Assembly: GCF_021088345.1 (NCBI RefSeq)
Contig: NZ_CP088156.1
Location: 2,480,001-2,544,000, forward strand
From: Bradyrhizobium ontarionense
Lineage (GTDB): Bacteria > Pseudomonadota > Alphaproteobacteria > Rhizobiales > Xanthobacteraceae
Reading direction: 5' to 3'
Length of the DNA: 64,000 bases
Positions 1 to 9,922 of the stretch are shown here, piece by piece. The notes under the pieces were generated by a model that worked only from the letters and a program-made list of their open reading frames with translations, made no database searches and was not told the DNA's origin. Positions within the stretch are counted from its first letter, which is position 1, and each line of letters starts with the position of its first letter. Both the position numbers and the translations under genes were made by a program.

Positions 1-334
1 CGGACCGCGACGCGGCGTGCCGGATCCTCACCAACACCCGACCGAACCATTCGAAGCGCGAGGACGACGTGCGATGCACGAAGCTGAGTTGCAATGCACT
101 TGCAAAGGCCGCACGACGTGTCGTCGCGCGCATCGATCATCCCTAGTCAAGCGGAGGTCAGCGAGCCCAAGCCCCCCGACGCCCGGCCTAGACGATTGAA
201 ATTCAACGAAAAGTGCGCAGAGGTTGCATAGTACAGGCGGTGTCCACTTAACGCTTTCTCCATGAAGCTTTTGCATAATTATTAACAAACAAGTTCGCCG
301 GCGTCTCAGCAAGGCTTTCGCGGTACCCCACCTC
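1..334. other. Intergenic leader, no supported gene
   Basis: No reading frame here has convincing coding character; the short open frames on both strands overlap one another and resemble no family I know. The last 100 bases before the chemoreceptor gene are locally AT-rich (around 260-295) in an otherwise GC-rich sequence, so the receptor promoter probably lies there, but I cannot assign -35/-10 boxes with confidence. Confidence 0.5.
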
Positions 335-2071
335 ATGACCTCACATCCGACGTCCTCGAAGACCGCTACGCGTCATTCCCTGGCGGTCAAGCTTTATGCG
401 ATCTTCGCGCTGTTCGCCCTGCTGACGGCCGCGATCACCTGGCTGTCGGACTACAATTCGCGGCGTGCGGCCGAGCTCACCAGGTCGATCGAGACCGCGA
501 ACCTTGCGGCGCTCAACGTGCAGCGTGTCAACGGCCTGGTCTACGCGGTCGTGATGGAATCGCGCGGCGTCTACATGTCGACCGATCCCGCAGTCGTGAA
601 GCGCTATGGCGAAGGGCTGCTGAAGTTCAATGCGGACATCCTTGGCGTGGTCGACAAGTGGCAGGCGATCGTGCAGGCCGACGACGCGCAGCAATTTGCA
701 AACTTCAAGAAGCGCATCGAGCAGTTCGTGGAGTTCCGCAAGGAGCTCGTCCGCCGCGCCAACGAGATCAGCCCCGCCGCGGGGCGCGAATGGGGTGACA
801 ACGACGCCAACCGCTCGGTCCGCTCCGCGTTGAACAAGGATCTCGACGAGCTCTCCAAGGTCTATGTGGAGCGTGGCCGGAAAATCGGCGAGGACACCGA
901 GACCGCCCGGAAGCTCTCGCTCGTGCTGACCGTACTCGGCGGCATGATGCTGCTGCTCGTCGTGACCGGCGTGGTGATCATCGCGCGCTCGATCGCCCGC
1001 CCGCTGTCGCAGATCACCGACACCATCCGCCAGGTCGCGACCGGTGCCGAGAACGTCGAGGTGCCGCATGCCGAGCGCGCCGACGAAGTCGGCGAGCTCG
1101 CACGCGCGATCGGCGTGTTCCAGCAGGCGATGGCGCACAACCGGGATCTCAATGCCCAGGTCTCGCAGGATTCGGAGATCCGCGAGGCGCGCGCGCATCA
1201 CATCGAGACTGCGGTGGAGGAATTCCGCGTCGCCATCGGCGGCGTGATGCGGACCGTGACCGAGAACGCTGTGGCGATGCGCAACACGGCCGAGATGATT
1301 ACCCGCCTGACGGCCGATGCCAGCCACCGCGCGGTCACCGCCGCCGGTGCCACGTCCCAAGCCTCGACCAACGTCTCCGCAGTCGCGAGCGCTGCCGAGG
1401 AGCTCTCCACCTCCGTTGAGGAGATCGGCCGCCAGATCCGACAATCGGCCGGCGCCGTCGAACAGACCGGCCAGCGCACCGTGAAGTCGATCACCGAGAT
1501 CGAAGGCCTCGCCGCCGCCACCCAGCGCATCGACGGCGTGCTGACGCTGATCCAGACCATCGCCGAGCAGACCAACCTGCTGGCGCTGAACGCGACCATC
1601 GAGGCCGCCCGCGCCGGCGAGGCCGGCCGCGGCTTTGCCGTCGTCGCCCACGAGGTCAAGGCGCTGGCCGGACAGACCGCCAAGGCCACCGAGGAGATCA
1701 GCCAGAACGTCGGATTGATCCAGGCCTCGACCAAGACCGCTGTCGACGCGGTCCGCGAGATCGGCGATGCGGTGCGTGGCATCAACGAGATCACCTCGAA
1801 CATCTCCAACGCCATCCAGCAGCAGGATCAGGCCACCCGCGAGATCTCGGTCAACGCCCAGTCGACCGCGCAAGGCAACCAGACGCTGGTCATGAACATC
1901 GGCTCGCTGCGCGACGCCATCGGCGAAACCTCGACGGCGGCCGCCTCCGTGCTGTCGGCCTCCGGTGACCTCAACGCGACGGCACAGACGCTCGCCGACG
2001 AGGTCGAGAAGTTCTTCCAGAACCTGCGCGCGGGCCCGTCGGCGAACACGCGGCTGCGCAAGGCCAGCTGA
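335..2071 (+). CDS. Methyl-accepting chemotaxis protein
   Basis: Transmembrane chemoreceptor that signals to CheA/CheW. The 578 residues follow the class order: first membrane helix about 16-38, helical periplasmic sensor about 40-190, second membrane helix about 192-214, HAMP domain about 214-270, then a long cytoplasmic coiled coil. The hairpin tip, with the hallmark [19 protein letters not shown], is near residue 409. The protein ends soon after the coiled coil and shows no CheR-docking pentapeptide. The ligand cannot be read from the sensor, which looks like a four-helix-bundle type. No other che genes are adjacent, so it is an orphan receptor. The ATG at 335 has no strong Shine-Dalgarno, but the first membrane helix requires a start near there. 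Confidence 0.93.
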   Translation: MTSHPTSSKTATRHSLAVKLYAIFALFALLTAAITWLSDYNSRRAAELTRSIETANLAALNVQRVNGLVYAVVMESRGVYMSTDPAVVKRYGEGLLKFNADILGVVDKWQAIVQADDAQQFANFKKRIEQFVEFRKELVRRANEISPAAGREWGDNDANRSVRSALNKDLDELSKVYVERGRKIGEDTETARKLSLVLTVLGGMMLLLVVTGVVIIARSIARPLSQITDTIRQVATGAENVEVPHAERADEVGELARAIGVFQQAMAHNRDLNAQVSQDSEIREARAHHIETAVEEFRVAIGGVMRTVTENAVAMRNTAEMITRLTADASHRAVTAAGATSQASTNVSAVASAAEELSTSVEEIGRQIRQSAGAVEQTGQRTVKSITEIEGLAAATQRIDGVLTLIQTIAEQTNLLALNATIEAARAGEAGRGFAVVAHEVKALAGQTAKATEEISQNVGLIQASTKTAVDAVREIGDAVRGINEITSNISNAIQQQDQATREISVNAQSTAQGNQTLVMNIGSLRDAIGETSTAAASVLSASGDLNATAQTLADEVEKFFQNLRAGPSANTRLRKAS

Positions 2072-2201
2072 CGGGGCTGGCTGACAAGGGCTGGAACGGC
2101 TGGCCGCCCTCAGGGGGCCGCCACCCGATCGCGCAATTCGCCGGGGGCGCCGGTGATCCACCGCGTTCCGGGTTCCGTTTCCTTGCTTTCGGAGAGCCCC
2201 C

Positions 2202-2822
2202 GTGCGCCAGACAGCCAAGAAACTGCCGTTCGCCTGCGAACCAGTCTGTGTCACCCAGGACGACGTCGAGGACGCCATCCGCACCATCCTCACCTGGATC
2301 GGCGAGGACCCGTCGCGCGAGGGCCTGGCGGAAACGCCGGCCCGGGTCGCACGGGCCTACAAGAGCTATTTCGCCGGCTACGAGCAGAGCCCCGAAGACT
2401 ATCTGCGCAAGACCTTCGAGGAGACCGCCGGCTACGACGAGATGGTGCTGTTGCGGAACATCCCGTTCCAGAGCCATTGCGAGCACCACATGGCGCCGAT
2501 CATCGGCCGTGCCTGGGTCGGCTACGTGCCGCGCAGCCGCGTCGTCGGCATCTCCAAGCTTGCCCGCGTGGTCGAGGCCTATGCCAGCCGCCTGCAGATC
2601 CAGGAGCGGATGACGGCCGAGATCGCCAACATCATCGACGAGGTGCTGCAGCCGCAGGGCGTAGCGGTCGTGATCAAGGCGGCCCATCACTGCATCAGCT
2701 CCCGTGGGGTCAAGAAGCACGGTGTCGATCTCACCACCAGCCGCATGCTCGGCTGCTTCCGCACCGACCCGATGAGCCGGCAGGAATTCCTGGCGATGGT
2801 CAATTCCGACCTGAAGGATTGA
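2202..2822 (+). CDS. folE: GTP cyclohydrolase I
   Basis: Converts GTP to 7,8-dihydroneopterin triphosphate, the first step to tetrahydrofolate. The 206-residue length is typical. Zinc ligands are visible as Cys93 and His96 in SHCEHH and Cys164 in [10 protein letters not shown], and the family segment GRAWVGYVP is present. The start is GTG at 2202; upstream sequence carries GGAGAG at a suitable distance. It lies on the same strand as the ECF sigma/ChrR/photolyase block that follows. That neighbourhood hints at a link between folate production and light damage, but this is inference: PhrB-type photolyases carry a lumazine antenna rather than a folate one. Confidence 0.95.
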   Translation: MRQTAKKLPFACEPVCVTQDDVEDAIRTILTWIGEDPSREGLAETPARVARAYKSYFAGYEQSPEDYLRKTFEETAGYDEMVLLRNIPFQSHCEHHMAPIIGRAWVGYVPRSRVVGISKLARVVEAYASRLQIQERMTAEIANIIDEVLQPQGVAVVIKAAHHCISSRGVKKHGVDLTTSRMLGCFRTDPMSRQEFLAMVNSDLKD

Positions 2823-3028
2823 CGGGCGCAAAAAATCGTCGGTCCGGTGATCCGGCCGTCCGTCCTGCACGTTCCCCCGGGGATGAAGCATGCGTGCCGG
2901 AGATCATGGCAACACGACTGAGAGCAGCTGGATTCGCGCAATGGAACGTGGCATCGTCCCGGCGCCGGTTCGCGCGTGCTTCAGGTGCCACGATCCGGGC
3001 GAACGCGAGCAGAAGGCCGAAGGCGACT

Positions 3029-3574
3029 GTGGACTGGGCGGAACTGATCGGACGCGTCGCATCGCGCGGTGACCGCGAGGCGTTCAGGGTCCTGTTCGAT
3101 CATTTTGCGCCTCGGATCAAAGGGTTCCTGATCAAGACGGGCTGCAATGCGGACGAGGCCGAGGAGATTGCGCAGTCCACGATGGTGGCGGTGTGGACCA
3201 AGGCCGGTCAGTTCGATCCGTCGACGGCAGGCGCTGCCGCTTGGATCTTCACCATCGCGCGAAATCAGCGGATCGACGCCGTGCGCAAGGCCTCCCGCGA
3301 GGGCCGGGTGAGCCGGGAAGTCGTGCTCGACGAGGAGGCCGACCCGACGCTGGCAGCGGATCAGATCGTGTCGCGTGTCGAAGATGCCACGCGCGTGGCG
3401 GCCGCGATCGAAAGATTGTCGGTGGAGCAATCCACCGTGATCCGCCTGTCGTTCATCGAGGAACGACCCCACTCGGAAATCGCGGCAGTGCTCGGCCTGC
3501 CGCTTGGTACGGTGAAATCACGAATCAGACTGGCGATGAATCGCCTGAGAGACCTGTTGGACGACGCGACATGA
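3029..3574 (+). CDS. rpoE: ECF sigma factor, RpoE/ECF11-like
   Basis: Alternative sigma factor, probably held inactive by the ChrR protein encoded next. Sigma region 2 runs about residues 12-80 and includes DEAEEIAQSTMVAVW and an AWIFTIARNQRIDAVRK stretch. Region 4 has the helix-turn-helix ending LGTVKSRIRLAMNRLRDLL. Start choice: GTG 3029 gives 181 residues, the normal size, with AAGG upstream. An in-frame ATG at 2906 preceded by GGAG would add 41 residues rich in rare AGA/AGG/CGA/ACA codons and without family similarity, so I prefer 3029. The stop overlaps the chrR start (ATGA), which implies translational coupling. Family knowledge suggests a response to singlet oxygen. Confidence 0.85.
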   Translation: MDWAELIGRVASRGDREAFRVLFDHFAPRIKGFLIKTGCNADEAEEIAQSTMVAVWTKAGQFDPSTAGAAAWIFTIARNQRIDAVRKASREGRVSREVVLDEEADPTLAADQIVSRVEDATRVAAAIERLSVEQSTVIRLSFIEERPHSEIAAVLGLPLGTVKSRIRLAMNRLRDLLDDAT

Positions 3575-4221
3575 CAATCAGCCATCACCCGCCGGAAGAC
3601 CTGCTGGCCGACTTCGCCACCGGCGCGCTCGACGAGGCCGAGCGGCTGGTGGTCGGCGTCCATGTCGCGGAATGCGGACGATGCCGGCGCTTCGTGCGCG
3701 CCATCGAGCAGCTCGCCGGCGCATCGCTCGACGCGGCCGAGCCGGTCGCGACGGGCGCGGACGCATTCGACGCCGTGATGGCGCGCATCGACCGCCGGCC
3801 GGAGACTGCCCCTCGCGTCAGCGAGGTCGCCAAGCACGATCCTGAGCTCGCCGACCTGCCGGAGATGGTGAAGCGCTGCAAGATCGGCAAGCGCCGCCGC
3901 GTCGCGCCCGGTATCAGCATGCGCCCGATCCTGCTCTCCGGCGCCAGCAAGTCGCGCGCCTTCCTGCTGCGCTCGGAGCCCGGCGCCCGGATGCTGGAGC
4001 ACTCGCATTCCGGCAATGAGCTGACCTGCGTGCTGAAAGGCAGCTTCAGCCATCTCGGCGGTTATTACGGGCCCGGTGACTTCGACTATGGCGACGACGA
4101 GGTCGACCATCGTCCCGTGGTCGGCGACGAAGGCCCCTGCCTGTGCCTCGTGGCCATGTCCGGCGACCTGCGCATGCACGGCCTGCTCGGCCGCATCATC
4201 AGCCCGTTCGTCCGCCTCTGA
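3571..4221 (+). CDS. chrR: Anti-sigma factor ChrR (zinc, cupin domain)
   Basis: Zinc-binding anti-sigma factor that sequesters the sigma factor encoded immediately upstream. The 216-residue protein has the two-domain ChrR layout. The N-terminal anti-sigma domain has His6, His31, Cys35 and Cys38, the same positions as the zinc ligands I recall for Rhodobacter sphaeroides ChrR. The C-terminal cupin (about 110-210) has metal-ligand candidates His144, His146 and Glu150 in EHSHSGNE plus a later His in VDHRP. The ATG overlaps the sigma stop by four bases. In Rhodobacter the cupin domain is needed for release of the sigma factor under singlet oxygen; conservation here suggests the same signal. Confidence 0.93.
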   Translation: MTISHHPPEDLLADFATGALDEAERLVVGVHVAECGRCRRFVRAIEQLAGASLDAAEPVATGADAFDAVMARIDRRPETAPRVSEVAKHDPELADLPEMVKRCKIGKRRRVAPGISMRPILLSGASKSRAFLLRSEPGARMLEHSHSGNELTCVLKGSFSHLGGYYGPGDFDYGDDEVDHRPVVGDEGPCLCLVAMSGDLRMHGLLGRIISPFVRL

Positions 4222-4308
4222 GTTATCGCTTCCGCGATCGACGGAGCTGGAGTGATCCGCGTCGAAGCTCTGCTCGTTTTCCCATCAGGAAGATGAGGAG
4301 GAAGGACG

Positions 4309-4905
4309 ATGCGGTCGGCGGGCGCAGAGCAGAAGAGCTACGTCGCGCATCTCAGCAGCCTGTTGGGACGGGCCGGACGCAGCGATGCGCAAGCCTTCGC
4401 CGAGCTCCACGCCCTGACCATCGTGAAGATGCGCAAGACTGTGCGCGCCATGCTCTCCTCAGCCGCCGATATCGACGACATCCTGCAGGACGGCTATTTG
4501 AAGATCTGGCGCCATGCGGCGAGCTTCGACCCCGCGCGGGCCTCGCCGATCACCTGGATGTGCACGATCATGCGCAACACCGCGATCGACGCGCTGCGCA
4601 CGGCCGGCGTGCCGACCTCGGAGCTCGACGAAGCGCTGGGGATCCCCGATCCCGCCGACATGGTCACGGAGGAATTCGACTATGCGTCGGCGGAACCGAT
4701 CGCCCGCGCAGCGCTTAGTCGGTTACCGGAGGAGCGCCGACAATTGCTGGCGCTCGCCTATCTCGAAGGGGAAAGCCGAACGCGGCTGTCAGAACGGTTC
4801 GGCGTGCCGGTCGGCACCATCAAGACCTGGCTGCATCGCAGTCTGCTGGCGGTGCGCAAGGATTGCCTCGGACACGCGCACACCATCGCAGCCGCGGCGG
4901 CCTGA
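4309..4905 (+). CDS. Second ECF-family sigma factor
   Basis: A 198-residue sigma-70 family ECF factor, distinct from the one upstream. Region 2 includes DIDDILQDGYLKIWRHA and an ITWMCTIMRNTAIDALR segment. Region 4 includes LPEERRQLLALAYLEG and a helix-turn-helix ending VPVGTIKTWLHRSLLAVRKD. The start is secure: a strong AGGAGG lies 8 bases before the ATG. There is no second anti-sigma gene; ChrR is 87 bases upstream and the photolyase starts 8 bases downstream, so the factor is cotranscribed with the photolyase. Whether ChrR, another anti-sigma or only transcription controls it cannot be seen. Confidence 0.9.
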   Translation: MRSAGAEQKSYVAHLSSLLGRAGRSDAQAFAELHALTIVKMRKTVRAMLSSAADIDDILQDGYLKIWRHAASFDPARASPITWMCTIMRNTAIDALRTAGVPTSELDEALGIPDPADMVTEEFDYASAEPIARAALSRLPEERRQLLALAYLEGESRTRLSERFGVPVGTIKTWLHRSLLAVRKDCLGHAHTIAAAAA

Positions 4906-4913
4906 TCTGCTGC

Positions 4914-6443
4914 ATGGCGAACGCAAATCACGTGAGACACCTCGTCGTCGTACTGGGCGACCAGCTCGACGCCGATTCGGCCGCGTTCGACGGCTTCGAT
5001 CCGGCTGAGGATGCCGTGCTGCAGATGGAGGTGACGGAGGAGGCCTCCTACGTCCCGCAGCACAAGATGCGCATCGCCTTCTTCTTCTCAGCCATGCGCC
5101 ATTTCCGCGCCGACCTCGAGGGACGCGGCCGCAATGTGCACTATGTGCAGCTCGACGATCCCGCCAACACCGGCAGCCTGGAACGCGAGATCGCCCGTCA
5201 CCAGGCCGCGCTGCAGCCCGTGGCCACGATCGTGCTGGAGCCCGGCGATTGGCGCGTGCGCGAGACGCTGCGCCGGCTGCCCCAGCCGATCGAATTCCGC
5301 CCCGACCGACATTTCCTGTGCACGGCCGACGAGTTCGACGCCTTCACCGAGCGCCACCCGCGCCCGATCATGGAGACGTTCTATCGCGCGATGCGGCGCA
5401 AGACCGGGCTGCTGATCGACGAAAGCGGACGGCCGGTCGGCGGCAGCTGGAATTATGATGCCGAGAACCGCAAGGGATTCGGCAAGGCGCGCCGGCCGCC
5501 GATTCCGGTCAGCAAGGGCTTCGCACCCGACGCGATCACGCGTGATGTCATCAAGCTCGTGGCGTCGCGTTTTGCCAACAGTCCGGGCCGGCTCGACCGC
5601 TTCGATCTGCCGGTCTCGCGCGTCGATGCACTGACGGAGCTGTCCAATTTCGTCGCCTGGCGGCTGCCTTTGTTCGGCACCTATCAGGACGCGATGCTGA
5701 CCGACGAGCCGTTCCTGTATCACTCGCGGCTGTCGGGCGCGCTGAACCTGCACATGCTCGATCCGCGCGAGGTGGTCGAGGCCATCATCGCCAACCGCAA
5801 CGCGCCCCTGAACGCGCTCGAAGGCTTCGTCCGCCAGATCATCGGCTGGCGCGAATTCGTGCGCGGCATCTATTGGCAGCGCATGCCTGACTACGCCGAG
5901 GAGAACGCGCTCGATGCCAGCCTGCCGATGCCGCGATTCTACTGGACCGGCGAGACCGAGATGCGCTGCCTGGCGCAGGCGATCGGCCACACCATCGACC
6001 ACGCCTATGCGCACCACATCGAGCGGCTGATGGTGCTCGGCTTGTTCGCGATGCTGCTCGGCGTGCGTCCCTATGACGTGCATGTCTGGCACATGTCGAT
6101 GTTCCACGACGCCGTCGACTGGGTATCGCTCCCCAACACGCTCGGCATGAGCCAGCATGGCGACGGCGGCGTCGTCGGCACCAAGCCCTACGCCGCCTCG
6201 GGCCACTACATCGACCGCATGAGCGATCACTGCCGCAACTGCCGCTACGATCCAAAGCAGGCGACCGGCGACAGGGCCTGCCCGTTCACGACGCTGTATT
6301 GGGCCTTCCTCGCCAAGCACCGCCGGCGCTTCGCCGGCAACGGCCGCATGCGCAACCAGTATGTCAATCTGGAGCGCCGCAGCGCCGCCGAGATCCGCGC
6401 CATCCGCAGCCAGGCCGACGCGATCACGGCCGCCCTGGTCTGA
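4914..6443 (+). CDS. Iron-sulfur bacterial photolyase/cryptochrome (PhrB-like)
   Basis: Member of the FeS-BCP branch of the photolyase superfamily, predicted to repair UV (6-4) photoproducts with light and FAD. The 509-residue protein has the N-terminal Rossmann antenna domain (VVVLGDQLD) and the C-terminal FAD domain. Cys352, Cys440, Cys443 and Cys456 match, each shifted by two, the four [4Fe-4S] ligands I recall for Agrobacterium PhrB (350, 438, 441, 454). The FAD/lesion region includes EFVRGIYW and the tandem histidines of YAHHIERL. The start is ATG 4914, 8 bases after the upstream sigma gene. (6-4) repair is inferred from family; a sensory cryptochrome role is possible. Confidence 0.92.
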   Translation: MANANHVRHLVVVLGDQLDADSAAFDGFDPAEDAVLQMEVTEEASYVPQHKMRIAFFFSAMRHFRADLEGRGRNVHYVQLDDPANTGSLEREIARHQAALQPVATIVLEPGDWRVRETLRRLPQPIEFRPDRHFLCTADEFDAFTERHPRPIMETFYRAMRRKTGLLIDESGRPVGGSWNYDAENRKGFGKARRPPIPVSKGFAPDAITRDVIKLVASRFANSPGRLDRFDLPVSRVDALTELSNFVAWRLPLFGTYQDAMLTDEPFLYHSRLSGALNLHMLDPREVVEAIIANRNAPLNALEGFVRQIIGWREFVRGIYWQRMPDYAEENALDASLPMPRFYWTGETEMRCLAQAIGHTIDHAYAHHIERLMVLGLFAMLLGVRPYDVHVWHMSMFHDAVDWVSLPNTLGMSQHGDGGVVGTKPYAASGHYIDRMSDHCRNCRYDPKQATGDRACPFTTLYWAFLAKHRRRFAGNGRMRNQYVNLERRSAAEIRAIRSQADAITAALV

Positions 6444-6563
6444 CCACGGGGAACGCCGGTCCCCGCGCCGCGCTGCCCCGCTTGCTGGCCCGTCCCCGAT
6501 CGGTCATACCATGGGCGGTTCCATCTCGCTTATGCGTTGATCCATGACCGAAAGCCTCCCGCG

Positions 6564-7847
6564 ATGACCGCGGCCATCGTTGCCGTCTTTGCGCTCGCCT
6601 ACGCCGTGGTGGCGCTGGAGCAGCCGTTGCGGATCAACAAAGCCGCCACCGCCCTGGTCGGTGCCGGCCTGATGTGGACCGTCTATGCGCTGACGGGAGA
6701 TGCCGCAGCATCGGTCCCGGCCGAGCTCAACGAGTCGGTGGCGTCGACCGCGCAGATCATCTTCTTCCTGATCGGCGCGATGACCATCGTCGAGGTCATC
6801 GACGCGCATCACGGCTTCGAGGTCGTGACATCGCTGATCAGAACGACCAGCCAGGTCAGGCTGGTCTGGCTGGTCGGGGTCGTGACCTTCTTCCTCAGCG
6901 CGATGCTCGACAACCTCACCACCGCGATCGTGATGGTGTCACTGATGAAGAAGCTGTCCGGCCGCGACGAGGATCGCCTGGTGTTCGCGGCGATCATCGT
7001 GATTGCGGCCAATGCCGGCGGCGCCTGGTCGGCGATCGGCGACGTCACCACGACGATGCTGTGGATCGGCGGCCAGATCACGCCGCTTGCGATCATGAAG
7101 GCGGTGTTCATCCCCTCGCTGTTGAACCTGCTGGTGCCGCTGGCGGTCGTCAGCTTCACGCTGCGCGGCAAGCAGCTCGCGCCGCCGGCCAGCGCAGGGC
7201 TCGCCTCGATAAGCCCGATCCTGCCGTTCGAGCGCAACCTGATGTTCTTCATGGGGCTCGGCATCCTGGTGCTGGTGCCGCTGTTCAAGGCGGTGACGCA
7301 GCTGCCGCCCTTCATGGGCATCCTGTTCGGCCTCGGTTTGCTCTGGATGGTCGGCGAGATCATCCATCGCGAGAAGGCCTCGGACGAGAGGCAGCGCCTG
7401 ACGCTCGTGCATGCGCTGACCCGGATCGACATGCCCTCGATCGTGTTCTTCATCGGCATCCTGCTGGCAGTCGCGGCGCTCGAGCACACCCACATCCTGC
7501 AGGCGCTGGCGCATTGGCTCGACCGCGCCGTCGGCCGCCTCGACCTGATCGTGATCGTGCTCGGGCTGGCCAGTGCCGTGATCGACAACGTGCCGCTGGT
7601 CGCGGCCTCGATGGGCATGTACAGCCTGAGCCAGTTTCCGCCCGACAGTTTCCTGTGGGAGTTCGTCGCCTACTGCGCCGGCACCGGCGGCTCGATCCTG
7701 ATCATCGGATCGGCGGCCGGCGTCGCCGCGATGGGGCTCGAGAACATCCACTTCTTCTGGTACGTGCGCCGCATCAGCGGTATCGCTTTGCTCGGCTATC
7801 TTGCCGGCGCGGGCGCCTACATCCTGCAATATCACCTGACGCATTGA
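6564..7847 (+). CDS. NhaD-like Na+/H+ antiporter
   Basis: Inner-membrane ion transporter of the arsenite permease/IT superfamily, most like NhaD sodium/proton antiporters. The 427-residue protein is hydrophobic throughout, with about 11-12 membrane helices. Its two halves each carry an unwound-helix motif: FFLSAMLDNLTTAIVM in the first and a VIDNVPLVAA segment in the second, the paired Asp-Asn sites expected in this family. ATG 6564 is preferred to the TTG at 6537 because it begins directly at the first membrane helix. It may be expressed with the exported dehydrogenase-like gene 13 bases downstream, although no functional link is evident. Confidence 0.88.
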   Translation: MTAAIVAVFALAYAVVALEQPLRINKAATALVGAGLMWTVYALTGDAAASVPAELNESVASTAQIIFFLIGAMTIVEVIDAHHGFEVVTSLIRTTSQVRLVWLVGVVTFFLSAMLDNLTTAIVMVSLMKKLSGRDEDRLVFAAIIVIAANAGGAWSAIGDVTTTMLWIGGQITPLAIMKAVFIPSLLNLLVPLAVVSFTLRGKQLAPPASAGLASISPILPFERNLMFFMGLGILVLVPLFKAVTQLPPFMGILFGLGLLWMVGEIIHREKASDERQRLTLVHALTRIDMPSIVFFIGILLAVAALEHTHILQALAHWLDRAVGRLDLIVIVLGLASAVIDNVPLVAASMGMYSLSQFPPDSFLWEFVAYCAGTGGSILIIGSAAGVAAMGLENIHFFWYVRRISGIALLGYLAGAGAYILQYHLTH

Positions 7848-7860
7848 GCGGGCCAAATTC

Positions 7861-9900
7861 ATGAGGACGTGGCGCATCCTTGCAGTTGTCGCGACCGCGC
7901 TGCTGATCGGCGCCGGAGATGGCCGCAGCGAAGACGTAACGAGCAAGAGCGGCTACGCACTCGGCACCGCAAGCTGCGGTGAGGCGCCGCTCGCCTTTCC
8001 GCGGCTGCAGATCGACATGAAGGCCGGCTTCTGCGCCGGCCTCGTTGCCAGCCGCGACGACGGCCTGAAGTTCCCGCGCGCCATCGTGCAGATCCCTGGG
8101 CGCCAGTCGTTCGTGGTCGCCGACATGGGCGGCTGGGGCCATGACGACGGCCGCCTCCTCATCCTCGATCCCTCGGCACCTGCGGGCCAGCGCATCCGCG
8201 AGGCCGTCACGCGACTGTCCTATCCGTTCGGCCTCGCCCGTGGCCCTGACGGCCGGATCTATGCATCGACCGATACGTCGATCTTCCGCTTCGATCCGCT
8301 CGCCGCAAATCCGCAGACCACGGTCGAAACCATCATCCGCGACCTGCCCGGACGCCGCCTCACCCTGGCGGACGGCACACGTATCGCCGAGAGCGCGCAC
8401 CCGTTGAAGGCCATCGCCTTCGACCGCACCGGACGCCTGTTCGTCAATGTCGGCTCGCACAGCGACAACTGCCTGGCATCAGCGCCGAGCCGCTGCGCAG
8501 CCAGCGAGGGCGCTTCCCCGCTCGCTTCGATCTGGCTGTTCACGCCATCAGCGGGCGGCGTCTTTCCGACGCTGAAATCCGACGATCCCGATCCGCCCCA
8601 TGAGGTGTTCGCCCGCGGCCTGCGCAACTCGATGGCGCTGGCGCTGCACCCGCGCTTTCCCGATCCCGGCTACGCCTTCCTGCAGGGCGAGAACGCGCGT
8701 GATCTGCAGGACCTCTTTGCGCCCAATGAGGAGATCAACGCCATCGAGCAGGGCCGCCATTATGGCTGGCCCTATTGCTACGATCTGGCGACGCCGAGCC
8801 CGGAATTCAGGCGCGTGCTGCAATCGGGGGCGTTCAAGAATTTCTGCAATACGACCGCGCTCTACAAACAGCCCTGGTCGCTGCTGCCGCCGCACGGCGC
8901 GCCGCTCGGGATGCTCTACTACACGGCCGACCGCTTCGACGACTTGAAAGGCAAGCTGCTGGTGGGGCTCCACGGTTACCGGCCGACCGGCAGCCGGCTG
9001 CTGGCCTATGAGGTCGACGAGCACGGCTTCCCCAAGGTGAGCCCGGCGCCGGTGCGCTATCATGTGAGCTGCGCCGCAGAGCCTACCCGCGCCTTCCAGA
9101 CCGCGGCGGGCCCGGCTCCGGCGGCCGCGTTCGACGAGATCATCGCCGGCTGGCATCGCGTCAACGGCATCCGCCCGCAGGGCGCGCCGGTCGGCATGAC
9201 CACAGCCGACGACGGCGCGATCTGGCTGGTCGAAGACAAGAACCAGACCGTGATCCGCATCGACCGCAGCAGCGAGGCTGCACCCGAGCCCCTGCCCTGC
9301 GACACCAGGAACGATCAGCTCATCGACCGGCTCGCGACCTTTGTCATGGACGACGCCGCGAATCGCGCGCGGCTCACCAATTTGCGCAAGGGCCTCATCG
9401 AAAAGCACTGCAGCGGCTGCCATTCGGATTTCGGCCTGAAGGCCGGACAATCGGAGCCGGACAAGGACAGAGCGGCGTTGCGCTTCATGCTGGCGCAGGA
9501 CGGCTGGATCTATCCCGGCGATCCCGACGCCGGCCGGCTGCGTCAGCGATTGCGCGGGTTGGGTGCTGAGCGACAAATGCCGCCCGGCGCCAACCTCATC
9601 AAGACGGAACCAGGCTATGCCAGGCTGCTTGGTGTCGCCGACGAGCTCGTCGCACGGATGGTTCCGGGAAGCCGCATGCGGGTCAAACCGGGCGGCCCGC
9701 CGCATCGCAAGTTCTTCGCCAGCGACGGCCGCGAATGCGGCGAGATTCCGTTCGGCAAGGTCGTCGTGGTGACCGAGAGGTCTGCCGTCAATAAGCCCGG
9801 CTTCAGCCGTTTCTTCCGGCCGGCCGACACGTATCTCAACGGCACCTGCACGGACGATAATGGCTATTATATCCAACAGCAGTTCCTGGTGCCGCTCTGA
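7861..9900 (+). CDS. Exported sorbosone/glucose dehydrogenase-like propeller fused to cytochrome c
   Basis: Predicted periplasmic dehydrogenase feeding electrons to its own heme. Residues 1-24 form a Sec signal peptide. Residues about 40-490 resemble the soluble PQQ glucose/sorbosone dehydrogenase six-bladed propeller, with GLRNSMALALHPRFP and EEINAIEQGRHYGWPYC as typical family stretches. A single c-type heme motif follows (Cys517, Cys520, His521; CSGCH), with Met573 in RQMPPGAN as probable axial ligand. About 80 further residues contain two cysteines (ECGE, GTCTDDN). PQQ dependence and the sugar substrate are inference. A second propeller protein lies downstream. Confidence 0.85.
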   Translation: MRTWRILAVVATALLIGAGDGRSEDVTSKSGYALGTASCGEAPLAFPRLQIDMKAGFCAGLVASRDDGLKFPRAIVQIPGRQSFVVADMGGWGHDDGRLLILDPSAPAGQRIREAVTRLSYPFGLARGPDGRIYASTDTSIFRFDPLAANPQTTVETIIRDLPGRRLTLADGTRIAESAHPLKAIAFDRTGRLFVNVGSHSDNCLASAPSRCAASEGASPLASIWLFTPSAGGVFPTLKSDDPDPPHEVFARGLRNSMALALHPRFPDPGYAFLQGENARDLQDLFAPNEEINAIEQGRHYGWPYCYDLATPSPEFRRVLQSGAFKNFCNTTALYKQPWSLLPPHGAPLGMLYYTADRFDDLKGKLLVGLHGYRPTGSRLLAYEVDEHGFPKVSPAPVRYHVSCAAEPTRAFQTAAGPAPAAAFDEIIAGWHRVNGIRPQGAPVGMTTADDGAIWLVEDKNQTVIRIDRSSEAAPEPLPCDTRNDQLIDRLATFVMDDAANRARLTNLRKGLIEKHCSGCHSDFGLKAGQSEPDKDRAALRFMLAQDGWIYPGDPDAGRLRQRLRGLGAERQMPPGANLIKTEPGYARLLGVADELVARMVPGSRMRVKPGGPPHRKFFASDGRECGEIPFGKVVVVTERSAVNKPGFSRFFRPADTYLNGTCTDDNGYYIQQQFLVPL

Positions 9901-9922
9901 CGGACGTCATGGCGCGATGATC

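Noticed and set aside
2906..3028. N-terminal extension of the ECF11-like sigma factor from ATG 2906
   Set aside because: The added 41 codons have rare arginine codons and no sigma-factor similarity; GTG 3029 gives the normal length. The ATG does have GGAG in front, so it is not fully excluded.
2154..4258. TGATCC hexamers at 2154, 2848 and 4253, each upstream of a gene in the ECF/folE block, as possible ECF11 -35 boxes
   Set aside because: None has a plausible -10 element 16-19 bases downstream, and this hexamer is expected by chance in several places in 64 kb. Mapping of transcript starts would decide.
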